A stretch of 26,000 nt of DNA from Planctomycetes bacterium UBA1146 (GCA_002311345.1 DCAA01000024.1:1-26000), one strand, 5' to 3'; positions 1-7,736 are shown, numbered from the stretch's first letter. The notes: a model not told the origin generated them from the sequence alone. Made by a program: numbers and translations.

Positions 1-2
1 CC

Positions 3-16
3 CGGTCGTAAGACCG
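3..16. other. Small hairpin at left edge, downstream of tRNA-Phe
   Basis: The arms CGGTC and GACCG (5 bp) flank a 4-nt loop, 24 nt beyond the 3' end of the minus-strand tRNA. It could be the stem of a terminator for the TPR-rpsT-tRNA transcript. The window ends before any U-tract could be seen, so this stays tentative. Confidence 0.3.
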
Positions 17-39
17 AGTGGGGCATCGTTATCTGAATG

Positions 40-112
40 TGGCCAGGGGCAGAATTGAACTGCCGACACCTGCATTTTCAGTGCAGTGCTCTACCAACTG
101 AGCTACCTGGCC
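40..112 (-). tRNA. tRNA-Phe (anticodon GAA)
   Basis: Read on the minus strand, the sequence folds as a standard cloverleaf. The acceptor arm GGCCAGG pairs with CCTGGCC. The D arm is GCTC...GAGC. The anticodon stem CTGCA/TGCAG encloses the loop CTGAAAA, which gives anticodon GAA (Phe). The T arm GGCAG/CTGCC encloses TTCAATT. The discriminator base is A at position 40, and the next three bases do not spell CCA, so CCA must be added after transcription. The gene lies 25 nt downstream of the rpsT stop on the same strand and is probably released from a shared transcript. Confidence 0.97.
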
Positions 113-137
113 CTGATTCCTGTTTCAGGGGAGGAAA

Positions 138-410
138 CTAAGCGGGTTTGCTCTTCGATGCGAGTTGGTGCTCCAGCATCTTCTTGCGTCGCGCCGCCGT
201 GTTGGCGTGGAGAGTACCGCTTTTTGTCGCACGATCCAGTTTTGCCTGGACCACCTGCGCCAACTCCTGCGCTTTATCCTGCTCGCCTGCTTCGACGTGG
301 GCGACAACCTTCTTGGTCAGGGTGCGGATCTCGGATTTTCTCATCCGGTTTCGCAGGTTGCGTCGGGAAGCCTGTCGCAGTCGCTTGGCACTCGAAATGT
401 TATTCGGCAT
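138..410 (-). CDS. rpsT: 30S ribosomal protein S20
   Basis: This 90-residue basic protein has the typical S20 start (MPNNISSAKRLRQ) and the conserved run of Arg, Lys and Ala residues through RRNLRNRMRKSEIRT. It ends with a TGTLHANTAARRKK-like segment (here SGTLHANTAARRKK), which is the S20 signature. S20 is a helical protein that binds 16S rRNA early in 30S assembly. Length is normal for the family. The ATG at 408-410 follows an AGAGG ribosome-binding site. The gene sits 25 nt after the TPR protein gene and 25 nt before tRNA-Phe, and all three share one strand. No separate promoter is obvious in the short gap, so it is probably co-transcribed or driven from within the upstream gene. Confidence 0.98.
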   Translation of the reverse strand: MPNNISSAKRLRQASRRNLRNRMRKSEIRTLTKKVVAHVEAGEQDKAQELAQVVQAKLDRATKSGTLHANTAARRKKMLEHQLASKSKPA

Positions 411-435
411 TATCCTCTTTCATTCCGCAACCTCC

Positions 436-1818
436 TCACAGGTGGCTACGGATCTCCGTCACTTTTTCGGAGACGTCGCGGAAACTGATGTCCACCGACA
501 TGATCTCCTCCAGGAACTCGAGAGCCTTCTCGCTCTCACCCTTCTTCTGATGCGTCATCGCCAGATCATACCGTACCGACTTGGCGAGGTCGCTGTCACT
601 CTCGGTGATTTGCCCCAGTGCTGCCTGGTATTCTTTGATGGCGAGATCGTACAGATCCTTCTCGAAGAAGCACTTGCCGATCTGGTATGTCGATGGGGTG
701 ACGAACTTTGGATCCTTGCGGGCGTTCTGGTACTGGGCGATCGCCTCGTCCCAGCGTCCGGCTTCCGTCAACTGCTCTCCGAACCTGAACTTGAGACCGA
801 AGTCGGTGGGGTGATCGGCCACCCGCCGACCGCTCTCTTCGAGCATGAAGACCTTGTGCTTGGCCTCGGCCTTTTCGAGTTCCGCCGCAGCATCGGTGTC
901 GCCGCCCTCGACCTTCTGGCGCAGGATCTCCAGCTGATCGACGAAGATCGTCTCCTTCAGGGTTCCGAGTTTGTCGGCCGCGTACATATCCTGCGGGTTC
1001 ACCTCTCTGGCTTTCTCGTAGGCAGCGCGAGCAGCTTCGTAATCTCGTGCCTTCGCCTGGAAATCTCCCAGATCTCGCCACAGGCGCGAGTTGTTCGGAT
1101 CTTTTTCTGCCTTCTCCTTGGCCACATCGATGGCGCTGCGTGCATCATCTGCAGTGCGGATGATGGAAGCGGCTTGCTCCAGTTTCTTCGATTCGTCCTC
1201 GTCCTTGAGCAGGTCCCGGAATGAACCCTCACCACCCTTTTTACGTTCATCGGCCTTGACCAGCATCTGTGCTGCCGAGAGGTTGCGCACCGCCTTGCCC
1301 GCCTCGGCATCGTGCGGGGAGATCTGGCGCACCCGTTCCCAGCATTCGATCGCCTGGTCGAGGTCCTTCTGCTGCTCGTAGATGCGTCCCAGTGCTTTCC
1401 AGGCTTCGGCGTTGTTGGCGTCCGTTTCGGTCACCTCGGAGTAGGCCTGCTTGGCGCTTTCACTTCGCTCGGTGGCGATGAATGCCTGTGCCAGCAAAAA
1501 CAACTCGGAAGCACTCTGGGGCGCGACGCACAGGAACTTCTCGATCTCGATGATCTGCTCCTCGTACTTCTTCTGAACTCCGAGTTTGCGGATGTTGGCC
1601 AGCAAGAAACCGTTCTTGAATTTGATTCCGGTACTACCGAGGGTGTTGCCACCCTTCTCCTGGATCTTGCGGATCTGGGCCTGCCTCAGGCGCTTACGCT
1701 CCTCGAACCGGTCCGGGTCGATCTGTAGACCCTGTTGGTACAGTTCGATGGCGTAGTCATAATTGCGCTTCTTGAGTGCCATGTCGGCCTTCGAGAAGAA
1801 GTTGTCGGCTGCTGCCAT
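436..1818 (-). CDS. TPR-repeat protein of unknown function
   Basis: This 460-residue soluble protein has no signal peptide and no membrane segment. Tetratricopeptide-like helix pairs recur near residues 4-37 (ALKKRNYDYAIELYQQGL), 130-165 (AWKALGRIYEQQKDLDQAI), around 230 (LWRDLGDFQAKARDYEAA), and repeatedly in the C-terminal third. A charged segment near residues 170-220 (ERKKGGEGSF...EDESKKLEQAA) separates the N- and C-terminal repeat blocks. TPR proteins usually act as scaffolds for protein complexes, and the partner here is unknown. The ATG at 1816-1818 is preferred because GGAG at 1827-1830 sits 8 nt upstream. The upstream GTG (1827) and ATG (1824) overlap or crowd that site. A promoter with an extended -10 lies just upstream. 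Confidence 0.85.
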   Translation of the reverse strand: MAAADNFFSKADMALKKRNYDYAIELYQQGLQIDPDRFEERKRLRQAQIRKIQEKGGNTLGSTGIKFKNGFLLANIRKLGVQKKYEEQIIEIEKFLCVAPQSASELFLLAQAFIATERSESAKQAYSEVTETDANNAEAWKALGRIYEQQKDLDQAIECWERVRQISPHDAEAGKAVRNLSAAQMLVKADERKKGGEGSFRDLLKDEDESKKLEQAASIIRTADDARSAIDVAKEKAEKDPNNSRLWRDLGDFQAKARDYEAARAAYEKAREVNPQDMYAADKLGTLKETIFVDQLEILRQKVEGGDTDAAAELEKAEAKHKVFMLEESGRRVADHPTDFGLKFRFGEQLTEAGRWDEAIAQYQNARKDPKFVTPSTYQIGKCFFEKDLYDLAIKEYQAALGQITESDSDLAKSVRYDLAMTHQKKGESEKALEFLEEIMSVDISFRDVSEKVTEIRSHL

Positions 1819-1837
1819 GCACATCACTCCGTGGTGA

Positions 1838-1867
1838 ATTATCGCAATCGGACGGATCGGGGGTCAG
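1838..1867 (-). promoter_or_regulatory. Putative promoter of the TPR-rpsT-tRNA unit
   Basis: On the minus strand, -35 CTGACC (4/6) is followed by an 18-nt spacer and -10 GATAAT (5/6), which is preceded by TGC as an extended -10. Transcription would start near 1831, giving a leader of about a dozen bases that contains the GGAG used by the ATG at 1818. Confidence 0.5.
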
Positions 1868-1962
1868 TCCCGCAAACCCCGGAGGGTACCCGTAGGTGCC
1901 AGGATGGTCAACATCTCCGGACTGGATTTGCACTTGGAACTGTGGCCGAATTCGCGCCAGAC

Positions 1963-1971
1963 TGCTAGGAT
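1963..1971 (+). promoter_or_regulatory. Putative extended -10 promoter of def-ribF
   Basis: TGC precedes TAGGAT (4/6 against TATAAT), as in extended -10 promoters. No good -35 is visible at the right distance. The inferred start near 1978 gives a leader of about 45 nt to the TTG start of def. Confidence 0.4.
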
Positions 1972-2023
1972 TCGCAAGCGGCGGACCCGACAGTGTCCAC
2001 CGTATCCGTACCAGGGAGGACCC

Positions 2024-2623
2024 TTGTCGTCACCTTCGCCCAACTCCCCTGATTTGCCTTCGTCCGCCGATATTCCCGGACCGGAGCAATTGCACCTGCG
2101 GGTTTACCCGGATCCTTTCCTGCATCGTGCTTGCCGGGCGCTGGGACCTCCTGACGACAACGTTCGCGCCTGCATCGATCGTATGTTCCAACTGATGTAT
2201 GAACATCGAGGGATCGGTCTGGCCGCCCCCCAGGTCGGCTGGAATGCCCGTGTTTTCGTTCTCAACGTTAACGTCGATATGCCCGAAGAAGGGCGAGAAT
2301 GGACCTTCATAGATCCTCAGATCGATGTCGCTCCGGAATCGAGAGGTGCGCTGGAAACGGGCGAGGAGGGATGCCTCAGTCTGCCGGGAATCCGGCTCGA
2401 TGTGGATCGTCACAGCACCATCACGATCCGGGCCACCGGTTCCGACGGGGAACCCTTCGAACTGCAAGCAGATGGATTGTTGGCGCGTTGCATCCAGCAC
2501 GAAATCGACCATCTCGATGGCATCCTCATCCTGGGACGGGTCTCGGCTGATCAGAAGGTGGCCATCAAAGGAGCCTTGCGCGAACTGGAACAACCGCGGC
2601 AGCAAGGAGAGTGTGGACCTTGA
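2024..2623 (+). CDS. def: Peptide deformylase
   Basis: The enzyme removes the N-formyl group from nascent proteins. All three metal-site motifs are present: GIGLAAPQVG (residues 63-72), EEGCLSLPG with metal-ligand Cys117, and QHEIDHLDG with His159, Glu160 and His163. From the proposed TTG start the protein has 199 residues, slightly longer than typical deformylases because of a Ser/Pro-rich N-terminus. The TTG at 2024 is chosen because GGGAGG at 2014-2019 lies just upstream. The open frame extends back to 1904, but that extension has no ribosome-binding site and runs through the putative promoter. The stop overlaps the start of ribF in the tetranucleotide TTGA. Confidence 0.95.
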   Translation: MSSPSPNSPDLPSSADIPGPEQLHLRVYPDPFLHRACRALGPPDDNVRACIDRMFQLMYEHRGIGLAAPQVGWNARVFVLNVNVDMPEEGREWTFIDPQIDVAPESRGALETGEEGCLSLPGIRLDVDRHSTITIRATGSDGEPFELQADGLLARCIQHEIDHLDGILILGRVSADQKVAIKGALRELEQPRQQGECGP

Positions 2624-3627
2624 ATACGATCCACGGTCTCGCTCAGTTGGTAGAGAGTGATATCTCCAGACCGATTTGTACCATCGGATTTTTCGATGGT
2701 TTTCACCGGGGACACGCTTCATTGCTGGTAGATCTGCTGCAGTGGAGCGAAGAGTTGCAAGGTACCTCGACGGTGATCACCTTCTCCACCCATCCCAAGC
2801 AGGTGGTCGAGGGGATGGCGCCGGCCGTTCTCACTCCTCTCGATCGCAAGCTGGAACTGCTGGACGCCGCTGGTGTGGATACGGTCGTGATACTGCCGTT
2901 CGACGAGCAACTGTCTCGTTGGAGTCCTGAACGGTTCATCGATGAGGTTCTGACAGGTGCCCTCGGCTGTGCTCATCTGCTGATGGGATTTGATTCCGCC
3001 TTCGGCGCTGGAGCCCAGGGGACCTCCGAGTACGTCGGTTCGCTCGAGGATCTCGCGCTCGAACTTCGCACCTCCCCTCCGCTGTTGATGGAGGGAGAGG
3101 CGGTCAGTTCTTCGGCAGTTCGTAAATGCCTGGAGAAGGGAGATCTGACCCGTGCTAGACGATTACTCGGGAGATCTTTTTCGCTGCGGGGGAAGGTGAT
3201 CTATGGTGATCGAAGAGGTCACACCATCGGATTTCCGACCGCGAACCTCGATCCGGGACCGGTGCTGGTGCCGCCGGTAGGTGTCTACCTCGGATGCGTA
3301 TCGATCCTCGGCGAAACAGAACCCGCGAACCTCGACGATTCAGCCGGTCTCTGGCCGGCGGCCATCAATATCGGTCGGCGACCCACATTTGGCACTCCCG
3401 AGGCACCGGAGGGAACTCCCTTCGATCCGCATCTCGATCGTCTCGAAGCGCATCTCGATGGCTTCGAAGGCGATCTCTATGGCATCGTCATCGAGGTGGA
3501 ATTGCATCGGCGTCTTCGCGGTGAACGGCGTTTCGAGTCGATCGGCGCGCTCAAACGGCAGATCGTCCGTGACGTCGAATCGTTGCGTGACTGGTGGAGT
3601 GCACGCCGAGCCGACGAGAGTCCCTAG
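2620..3627 (+). CDS. ribF: Bifunctional riboflavin kinase / FMN adenylyltransferase
   Basis: The protein converts riboflavin to FMN and then FAD. The N-terminal nucleotidyltransferase motif is GFFDGFHRGH (residues 23-32), in which Phe replaces the usual Asn of GNFDG. The C-terminal riboflavin kinase domain shows GDRRGHTIGFPTANLD and INIGRRPTFG, followed by the usual GDLYG segment. At 335 residues it is family-sized. I prefer the TTG at 2620, 10 nt after AAGGAG, over the GTG at 2611, which abuts that site; the resulting start (MNTIHGLAQL) also matches the family. The TTGA overlap with def suggests translational coupling. The 3' end meets the lipoylation gene tail to tail. The FAD it makes could supply the flavoproteins encoded far downstream, but there is no direct link. 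Confidence 0.95.
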   Translation: MNTIHGLAQLVESDISRPICTIGFFDGFHRGHASLLVDLLQWSEELQGTSTVITFSTHPKQVVEGMAPAVLTPLDRKLELLDAAGVDTVVILPFDEQLSRWSPERFIDEVLTGALGCAHLLMGFDSAFGAGAQGTSEYVGSLEDLALELRTSPPLLMEGEAVSSSAVRKCLEKGDLTRARRLLGRSFSLRGKVIYGDRRGHTIGFPTANLDPGPVLVPPVGVYLGCVSILGETEPANLDDSAGLWPAAINIGRRPTFGTPEAPEGTPFDPHLDRLEAHLDGFEGDLYGIVIEVELHRRLRGERRFESIGALKRQIVRDVESLRDWWSARRADESP

Positions 3628-4391
3628 CGACGATTCCAGTGCGGGTTGCCAAACCGATTCCGGACGCGATCGCTGATCTTCCTGGCCCAGTATCCTTGCA
3701 GTAGATCGGTGCCTTGTTGCCACTGCTGCGGTTCGAGTCCTAGTGTTTTTGCGAGCCTCACCAGTCGTGATAGATCATCGGCGGGATCTGCTGCCAGCAG
3801 GTCTCTGCGCAGACTCGCCTCGATCAGAACCCGGCCGGCTCGAAAGGCGAGTGCGATTCCTCCCGCCTTGATCGGACCATCGATGCCGGTGACCACCACG
3901 TCGCTGGCCGCTTGCCGACCGAAACAGTTGGCGATTTCTTGCATCGAGCTCTCCTTAGAATCTCCCTGGCGACTGGATGCCGTCTGGTCGAACAACCCGG
4001 CCAGGATCGCAGAGATCCGTGCGGCAATTTCGGTGGGTCGTCGCCGAGGGAAGGTGGCAGAGGGGCAGTCCCCTGCGATGGCGATGGTCAGGTCTTCACC
4101 GTGAACGATCGCTCCTCCCCCGGTGATTCGACGTACCGTTGGGAGCGAATCAGGACTCTCTGGCGTGGTACCGAAAGGATGGAGCAAGGGAAGTCCTGAA
4201 GTGTCCTGCCGGTCAGATCGAGGCCACTGCTGGAAACGTCCGATGGTCACGGCGGGAGAGTCCCATCGAGTACGGCGGATGAACCAGCCGGGTTCGTCGA
4301 GCAGCACATCATCGAGGGCCATGTTGTCGGCAGCCGACAGTGGGCACGGGGCGAGACAATGAACCAGATCGAGAGATTTTGACAACAGCAT
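3624..4391 (-). CDS. Lipoate-protein ligase A / octanoyltransferase family protein
   Basis: This 255-residue protein is a member of the BPL/LplA/LipB superfamily. The substrate-pocket motif RRITGGGAIVHGEDL lies at about residues 87-101. A CF pair near residue 156 precedes DVVVTGIDGPIKAGGIALA, whose Lys (about 175) matches the conserved lysine of the LplA K-I-G motif. The Cys in a CF context resembles LipM-type octanoyltransferases, so ligase and transferase remain equally possible. It would attach lipoyl or octanoyl groups to GcvH, whose gene ends 14-17 nt upstream on the same strand. Start: ATG at 4389-4391, preceded by AGGGA; a TTG one codon earlier is an alternative. Its stop shares CTAG with the stop of convergent ribF. 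Confidence 0.85.
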   Translation of the reverse strand: MLLSKSLDLVHCLAPCPLSAADNMALDDVLLDEPGWFIRRTRWDSPAVTIGRFQQWPRSDRQDTSGLPLLHPFGTTPESPDSLPTVRRITGGGAIVHGEDLTIAIAGDCPSATFPRRRPTEIAARISAILAGLFDQTASSRQGDSKESSMQEIANCFGRQAASDVVVTGIDGPIKAGGIALAFRAGRVLIEASLRRDLLAADPADDLSRLVRLAKTLGLEPQQWQQGTDLLQGYWARKISDRVRNRFGNPHWNRR

Positions 4392-4407
4392 CAATACGGG
4401 TCCCTGG

Positions 4408-4794
4408 TCAGGATTTGCTCAGTTGTGATTGGTAGGCAGCTGCATCGAGCAGTTTCTCGATACCGGAATCCTCGTCGGGTTCCACCTTCATCATCCAGCC
4501 CTTGTCGTAGGGGGATTCAGAGATTGCTTGCTGGTTATCGATAAGAGATTGGTTGACCTCGATTACTTTTCCGGTGACCGGGGAGGTCAACTCGCTGACT
4601 GCCTTCACCGATTCGATCTCTCCGAATGCGCCATCGAACTGGACGTTGGAGCCCTCCTTGGGCAATTCGATGAAGACCAGTTCACCCAGTTCCTGTGAAG
4701 CGAACTCGGAGATTCCCACCACCACCAGTCCATCGACACTGTGGGCCCACTCGTGAGAGGGGAGGTACTTTCGATCCTGGGGGACATCTGACAT
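4408..4794 (-). CDS. gcvH: Glycine cleavage system H protein
   Basis: GcvH carries the aminomethyl intermediate on a lipoyl arm between the P, T and L proteins. The 128-residue protein is family-sized. The lipoylation site is Lys64 in GEIESVKAVSEL. The flanking conserved segments HEWA near the N-terminus, the VGISEFA segment, and SPYDKGWMMKV near the C-terminus are all present. The ATG at 4792-4794 follows a strong GGAGG about 8 nt upstream. The gene lies between gcvT and the LplA-like enzyme, which suggests local supply of the modification. A weak internal promoter may lie in the 89-nt gap after gcvT. gcvP is absent from the window. Confidence 0.97.
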   Translation of the reverse strand: MSDVPQDRKYLPSHEWAHSVDGLVVVGISEFASQELGELVFIELPKEGSNVQFDGAFGEIESVKAVSELTSPVTGKVIEVNQSLIDNQQAISESPYDKGWMMKVEPDEDSGIEKLLDAAAYQSQLSKS

Positions 4795-4820
4795 CCCTTA
4801 TCCCTCCTTCCATGTGGCGA

Positions 4821-4849
4821 AATATCGGCCAGTAATGGGGACTTTGCAA
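4821..4849 (-). promoter_or_regulatory. Possible internal promoter upstream of gcvH
   Basis: On the minus strand, TTGCAA (4/6), a 17-nt spacer and GATATT (4/6) lie in the gcvT-gcvH gap. The match is modest. If real, it would allow gcvH and the lipoylation gene to be expressed apart from the upstream operon. Confidence 0.3.
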
Positions 4850-4883
4850 GCAGATACCCGCCTTTACATCGACCAACCCGGGC

Positions 4884-5990
4884 TCAGGCGTTCTGGGCAT
4901 CGCGACGATAGAACGGCAGCGGATGGGGTTTGAGAAGCGCCGATTTCCCCCTCAGATCGACTTCCAGTTCAGAATCCTCCGAGATGGTGGCATCCACATA
5001 TCCACAGGCGATGGGAACCCCGAGGGTCGGAGAGGGAGAGCCGCTGGTGACCTCACCGACTTTCTGGCCTTGATGAAGGATGGCGGCCCCCTGACGGGCG
5101 GGACGCCGTCCTTCGACGACGAATCCACGCAAATGTTGTTTGGGGCCGGTGGAGGTGATCTGGCGCAGCGCCTGCTGCCCGATGAATCCGCATTCCTTGT
5201 CGAGGCCGATGGCAAAAGAGAGTCCGGCACCGATGGGATCGAGTTGCTCCGACAACTCATGTCCGTACAGGGGCATCCCCGCTTCCAGTCGCAAGGTGTC
5301 GCGACAACCGAGTCCGCAGGCGATCACCTCGTCGGACAGATCGAGCAGAGCATCGAAAACCGCCTCCCCATGGCAAGAGGGCAGATAGAGCTCGAATCCG
5401 TCCTCGCCGGTGTAGCCGGTGCGAGAGACCCAACCATCGATCGATTCGCCGCTGATATTGACGACTGCTCGGGAGATACGGTAATAACCCAGATCTTCCA
5501 GCGCCCGTCCCTTGGGTCGGTCGACGTGCGGTGCCAGCAGCGATGCCGCAAGCGGACCCTGAAGTGCAACCATCGCCACATCTTCGCTGTGGTCGACCAC
5601 CTCTGCACCGAGAAGTTTGTCGGACAACCAGTCGAGCAACTTGTCGCGGTTGCCGGCGTTGACCACCAGCCACCAGCGATCAGGCAGACGATAAATCAGG
5701 ATGTCATCGAGCACTCCTCCATCATCGCGACAGACGAGGCTGTAGCACACCTGACCTTTTTTCATCGTGGAGACATCACGGGTGACGAGGCGATCGAGGG
5801 ATTGTGCCGGATCTTCTCCGACGATCTCGAATCTGCCCATGTGACACAGATCGAATACCCCGGCGCGTTGGCGCACTGCGTGATGTTCGGCGGTAAGGCT
5901 CGAGTACCACACCGGCATCTCGAAGCCACCGAACTCGACGAGGCGAGCACCGTGGCGTTGATGGGCTGAATTCAGGACCGTCTTCTTCAA
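4884..5990 (-). CDS. gcvT: Glycine cleavage system T protein (aminomethyltransferase)
   Basis: GcvT moves the aminomethyl group from GcvH to tetrahydrofolate, releasing ammonia and methylene-THF. From the TTG start the protein has 368 residues, the normal length. It begins MKKTVLNSAHQRHGARLVEF, followed by GGFEMPVWYSS, as in bona fide T proteins. The folate-site segment GGVLDDILIY places Asp95 and Asp96 at the conserved catalytic position, followed by WWLVVNAGN. The TTG at 5988-5990 follows GGAGGAG by 7 nt. The same frame is open for 38 codons further upstream, but that stretch runs into the end of the lipoprotein gene and does not look like GcvT. It is 31 nt downstream of the lipoprotein gene. 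Confidence 0.97.
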   Translation of the reverse strand: MKKTVLNSAHQRHGARLVEFGGFEMPVWYSSLTAEHHAVRQRAGVFDLCHMGRFEIVGEDPAQSLDRLVTRDVSTMKKGQVCYSLVCRDDGGVLDDILIYRLPDRWWLVVNAGNRDKLLDWLSDKLLGAEVVDHSEDVAMVALQGPLAASLLAPHVDRPKGRALEDLGYYRISRAVVNISGESIDGWVSRTGYTGEDGFELYLPSCHGEAVFDALLDLSDEVIACGLGCRDTLRLEAGMPLYGHELSEQLDPIGAGLSFAIGLDKECGFIGQQALRQITSTGPKQHLRGFVVEGRRPARQGAAILHQGQKVGEVTSGSPSPTLGVPIACGYVDATISEDSELEVDLRGKSALLKPHPLPFYRRDAQNA

Positions 5991-6021
5991 GCCAGATCTC
6001 CTCCACCCGCAAGAGTCGCGA

Positions 6022-7707
6022 CTAGAAGTCGATCTCGTCTTCGGCTTCGCCTTCACGTTTGCCGCTGGCAGCCTTTTCCAGTTCAATCTTGGCCCATTCT
6101 TCATCGACGAGTCCCGAGATTTCGAGTTCCTCGATGATGAACTTGGTGTCAGTCCAGCGGAACCCCGGGAAACCGGAGCGATAACGGTCCGTTTTCAGTT
6201 TGAGAGTCGTCTCGCCATTGATCTTGGCCTCGAGCACTCCCTTGTTTTCATCACGCTTGTAGTAGACGAACTCGAACTCGTAGGCTTCTCGTTTCTGGAC
6301 CCAGTCCTTGGGGTTTTTACTGTAGGCCGACAGCGGGCTCCTCATGTGACCGACCGAGAGTCCAGCCTCATACACCCGTGCGGTGGCACCATAGGAGACG
6401 GCGTAGAAATTCTGACCCTTGTTCGACATCAGTAGAATCTCGAAATCGGGTTTATTGACGAGCAACTGGAACAGGACCTTGACGCGCACTCGAACTCCAT
6501 CCTCGAAAGCGGCGTTGACGATCCAGTAACCGGAGGTGTTCCCCGCCATTACATAGGAACCATCCTGACCCTGACCGACTCCTTCGTCCCCCTCGAAGTG
6601 AACATGAGAAGGATCTCCCAGCAGCCTGATCATATCCTGTTGAAGTTCGGTGCCGTCGGCCCAGCTGAGCCGCAGTGAGCCCTTGGCGGAGTTGTATTCA
6701 GCGGAACCGGCGAACAGTCCCGGCAAGTCTGTGGCGACATCTCCATCGGCTCCGATGTCCGGGATATCGATCTGATCGATCCCCGGAACCTCGTCGCCGC
6801 CGTTACCGATGTCAGGAACCCCAGGATGGTTGATGTCAGCGGCCAGGGCTTCTGCGTTGGTGATGCGTTGGGCAGTTTCGATGGCACCGATGTATCCGCT
6901 CTTTGCATCTCGGAAGCTGCGGGCTGCCATTTCGAATTCACCTCGTTCGTAGGCCTGGTCTCCCAACCGTTCACGGTCGCGGGCGTACTCCAGGTCTCGC
7001 AACGCTTTTTTCTCGGCACCGGCCTCGATGGCCTGTTGAAGTTTCTCGGCCAGCAAAGCCTTTTCCTCATCTGCATTTTTCTTGTGCTGGTCTTTCCGGC
7101 CGACCTCTCCGAGGGCGCGCTTCAGATCATTGATGGCATAACCGATGTACTTGCCAGCACCATTGGTCTTGCCTTCTTCGATGTATCCCATCGCCTTCTC
7201 GAAGGATCTTGCTGCACCGTCCAGTTCCGCGGCTGCGTACTTCTCTGCACCTGCGGCCTTGGCCTCGGCGAGTTTCGTGTTGTAGATGGCGATCTTTTCC
7301 TCGATACCCTTCATCTCGGCGGCGACCTTGGCGATGTTCCGGATGATCACATCGAGTTTGCGCTTGGAACTGATGATCTGTCTCTTGGCTTTCTTCGACT
7401 CACCCTCGTCGATGTAATCCTTCGCCTTGCTGAGTCCTCTGATCGCCGATTCGAAATCGCTGGCGGCATACTTCTCGGCCTGGGCCTTCTTCGCATCTTC
7501 GACCAGGCTCATCGCATTGTCGTAAAGATCATCGACCTGAGCGGCGAGCACCGCCGGATCTACTGAACTGCCATTGCCGGAGCCAGAATCGTCGCCACCG
7601 CCACCACAGCTTGCAGTGAGGAGGCCAAGTGAGATGGTCAGAATCAGGGCAAACCGCCGCAGCAGCGCACCGGTAGTAAGATTGGACTCTCGGGTAGCGA
7701 CCAGCAT
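6022..7707 (-). CDS. Lipoprotein with DUF4398-like helical repeats and a beta-rich C-terminal domain
   Basis: This 561-residue protein has an N-terminal signal peptide ending in a lipobox-like LTAS-C (Cys34), followed by a Gly/Asp/Ser linker. Residues about 50-290 are charged, Ala-rich helical repeats of the type AEKYAASDFESAI / AEKYAAAELDGAA / DQAYERGEFEMAA. These recall DUF4398/TPR-like lipoproteins and are likely coiled. A Gly/Asp/Pro-rich spacer (about 290-325) leads to a C-terminal beta-rich domain (about 330-545; e.g. FYAVSYGATARVY, LEAKINGETTLKLK) resembling concanavalin-type jelly rolls. That fold assignment is by eye only. ATG at 7705-7707 follows GGAGG. It lies downstream of exbB/exbD, so it may be the envelope partner of that channel. 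I do not recognise a named family for the whole protein. Confidence 0.8.
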   Translation of the reverse strand: MLVATRESNLTTGALLRRFALILTISLGLLTASCGGGGDDSGSGNGSSVDPAVLAAQVDDLYDNAMSLVEDAKKAQAEKYAASDFESAIRGLSKAKDYIDEGESKKAKRQIISSKRKLDVIIRNIAKVAAEMKGIEEKIAIYNTKLAEAKAAGAEKYAAAELDGAARSFEKAMGYIEEGKTNGAGKYIGYAINDLKRALGEVGRKDQHKKNADEEKALLAEKLQQAIEAGAEKKALRDLEYARDRERLGDQAYERGEFEMAARSFRDAKSGYIGAIETAQRITNAEALAADINHPGVPDIGNGGDEVPGIDQIDIPDIGADGDVATDLPGLFAGSAEYNSAKGSLRLSWADGTELQQDMIRLLGDPSHVHFEGDEGVGQGQDGSYVMAGNTSGYWIVNAAFEDGVRVRVKVLFQLLVNKPDFEILLMSNKGQNFYAVSYGATARVYEAGLSVGHMRSPLSAYSKNPKDWVQKREAYEFEFVYYKRDENKGVLEAKINGETTLKLKTDRYRSGFPGFRWTDTKFIIEELEISGLVDEEWAKIELEKAASGKREGEAEDEIDF

Positions 7708-7736
7708 CGCGACTCCTCCCGGAATTAGCGGGTTCT

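Noticed and set aside
148..1224. Long plus-strand open frame (358 codons) opposite rpsT and the TPR gene
   Set aside because: It is antisense to two well-supported genes, has no ribosome-binding site and matches no family; a shadow of GC-rich coding sequence.
1884..1891. GGGTACCC palindrome upstream of def
   Set aside because: An 8-bp palindrome is expected by chance at this GC content and has no further symmetry.
4923..5969. 348-codon plus-strand open frame opposite gcvT
   Set aside because: It is fully antisense to a clear gcvT and has low-complexity, non-family-like sequence.
5991..6021. Glycine riboswitch before gcvT
   Set aside because: Only 31 bases separate gcvT from the upstream gene, too little for the aptamer.
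5991..6104. N-terminal extension of gcvT by 38 codons
   Set aside because: It overlaps the end of the lipoprotein gene, is basic and unlike GcvT, and lacks a ribosome-binding site; the TTG at 5990 is better.
6826..7566. 246-codon plus-strand open frame opposite the lipoprotein gene
   Set aside because: It is antisense to the helical repeats of the lipoprotein; the hydrophobic look is the complement of Glu/Lys-rich codons.
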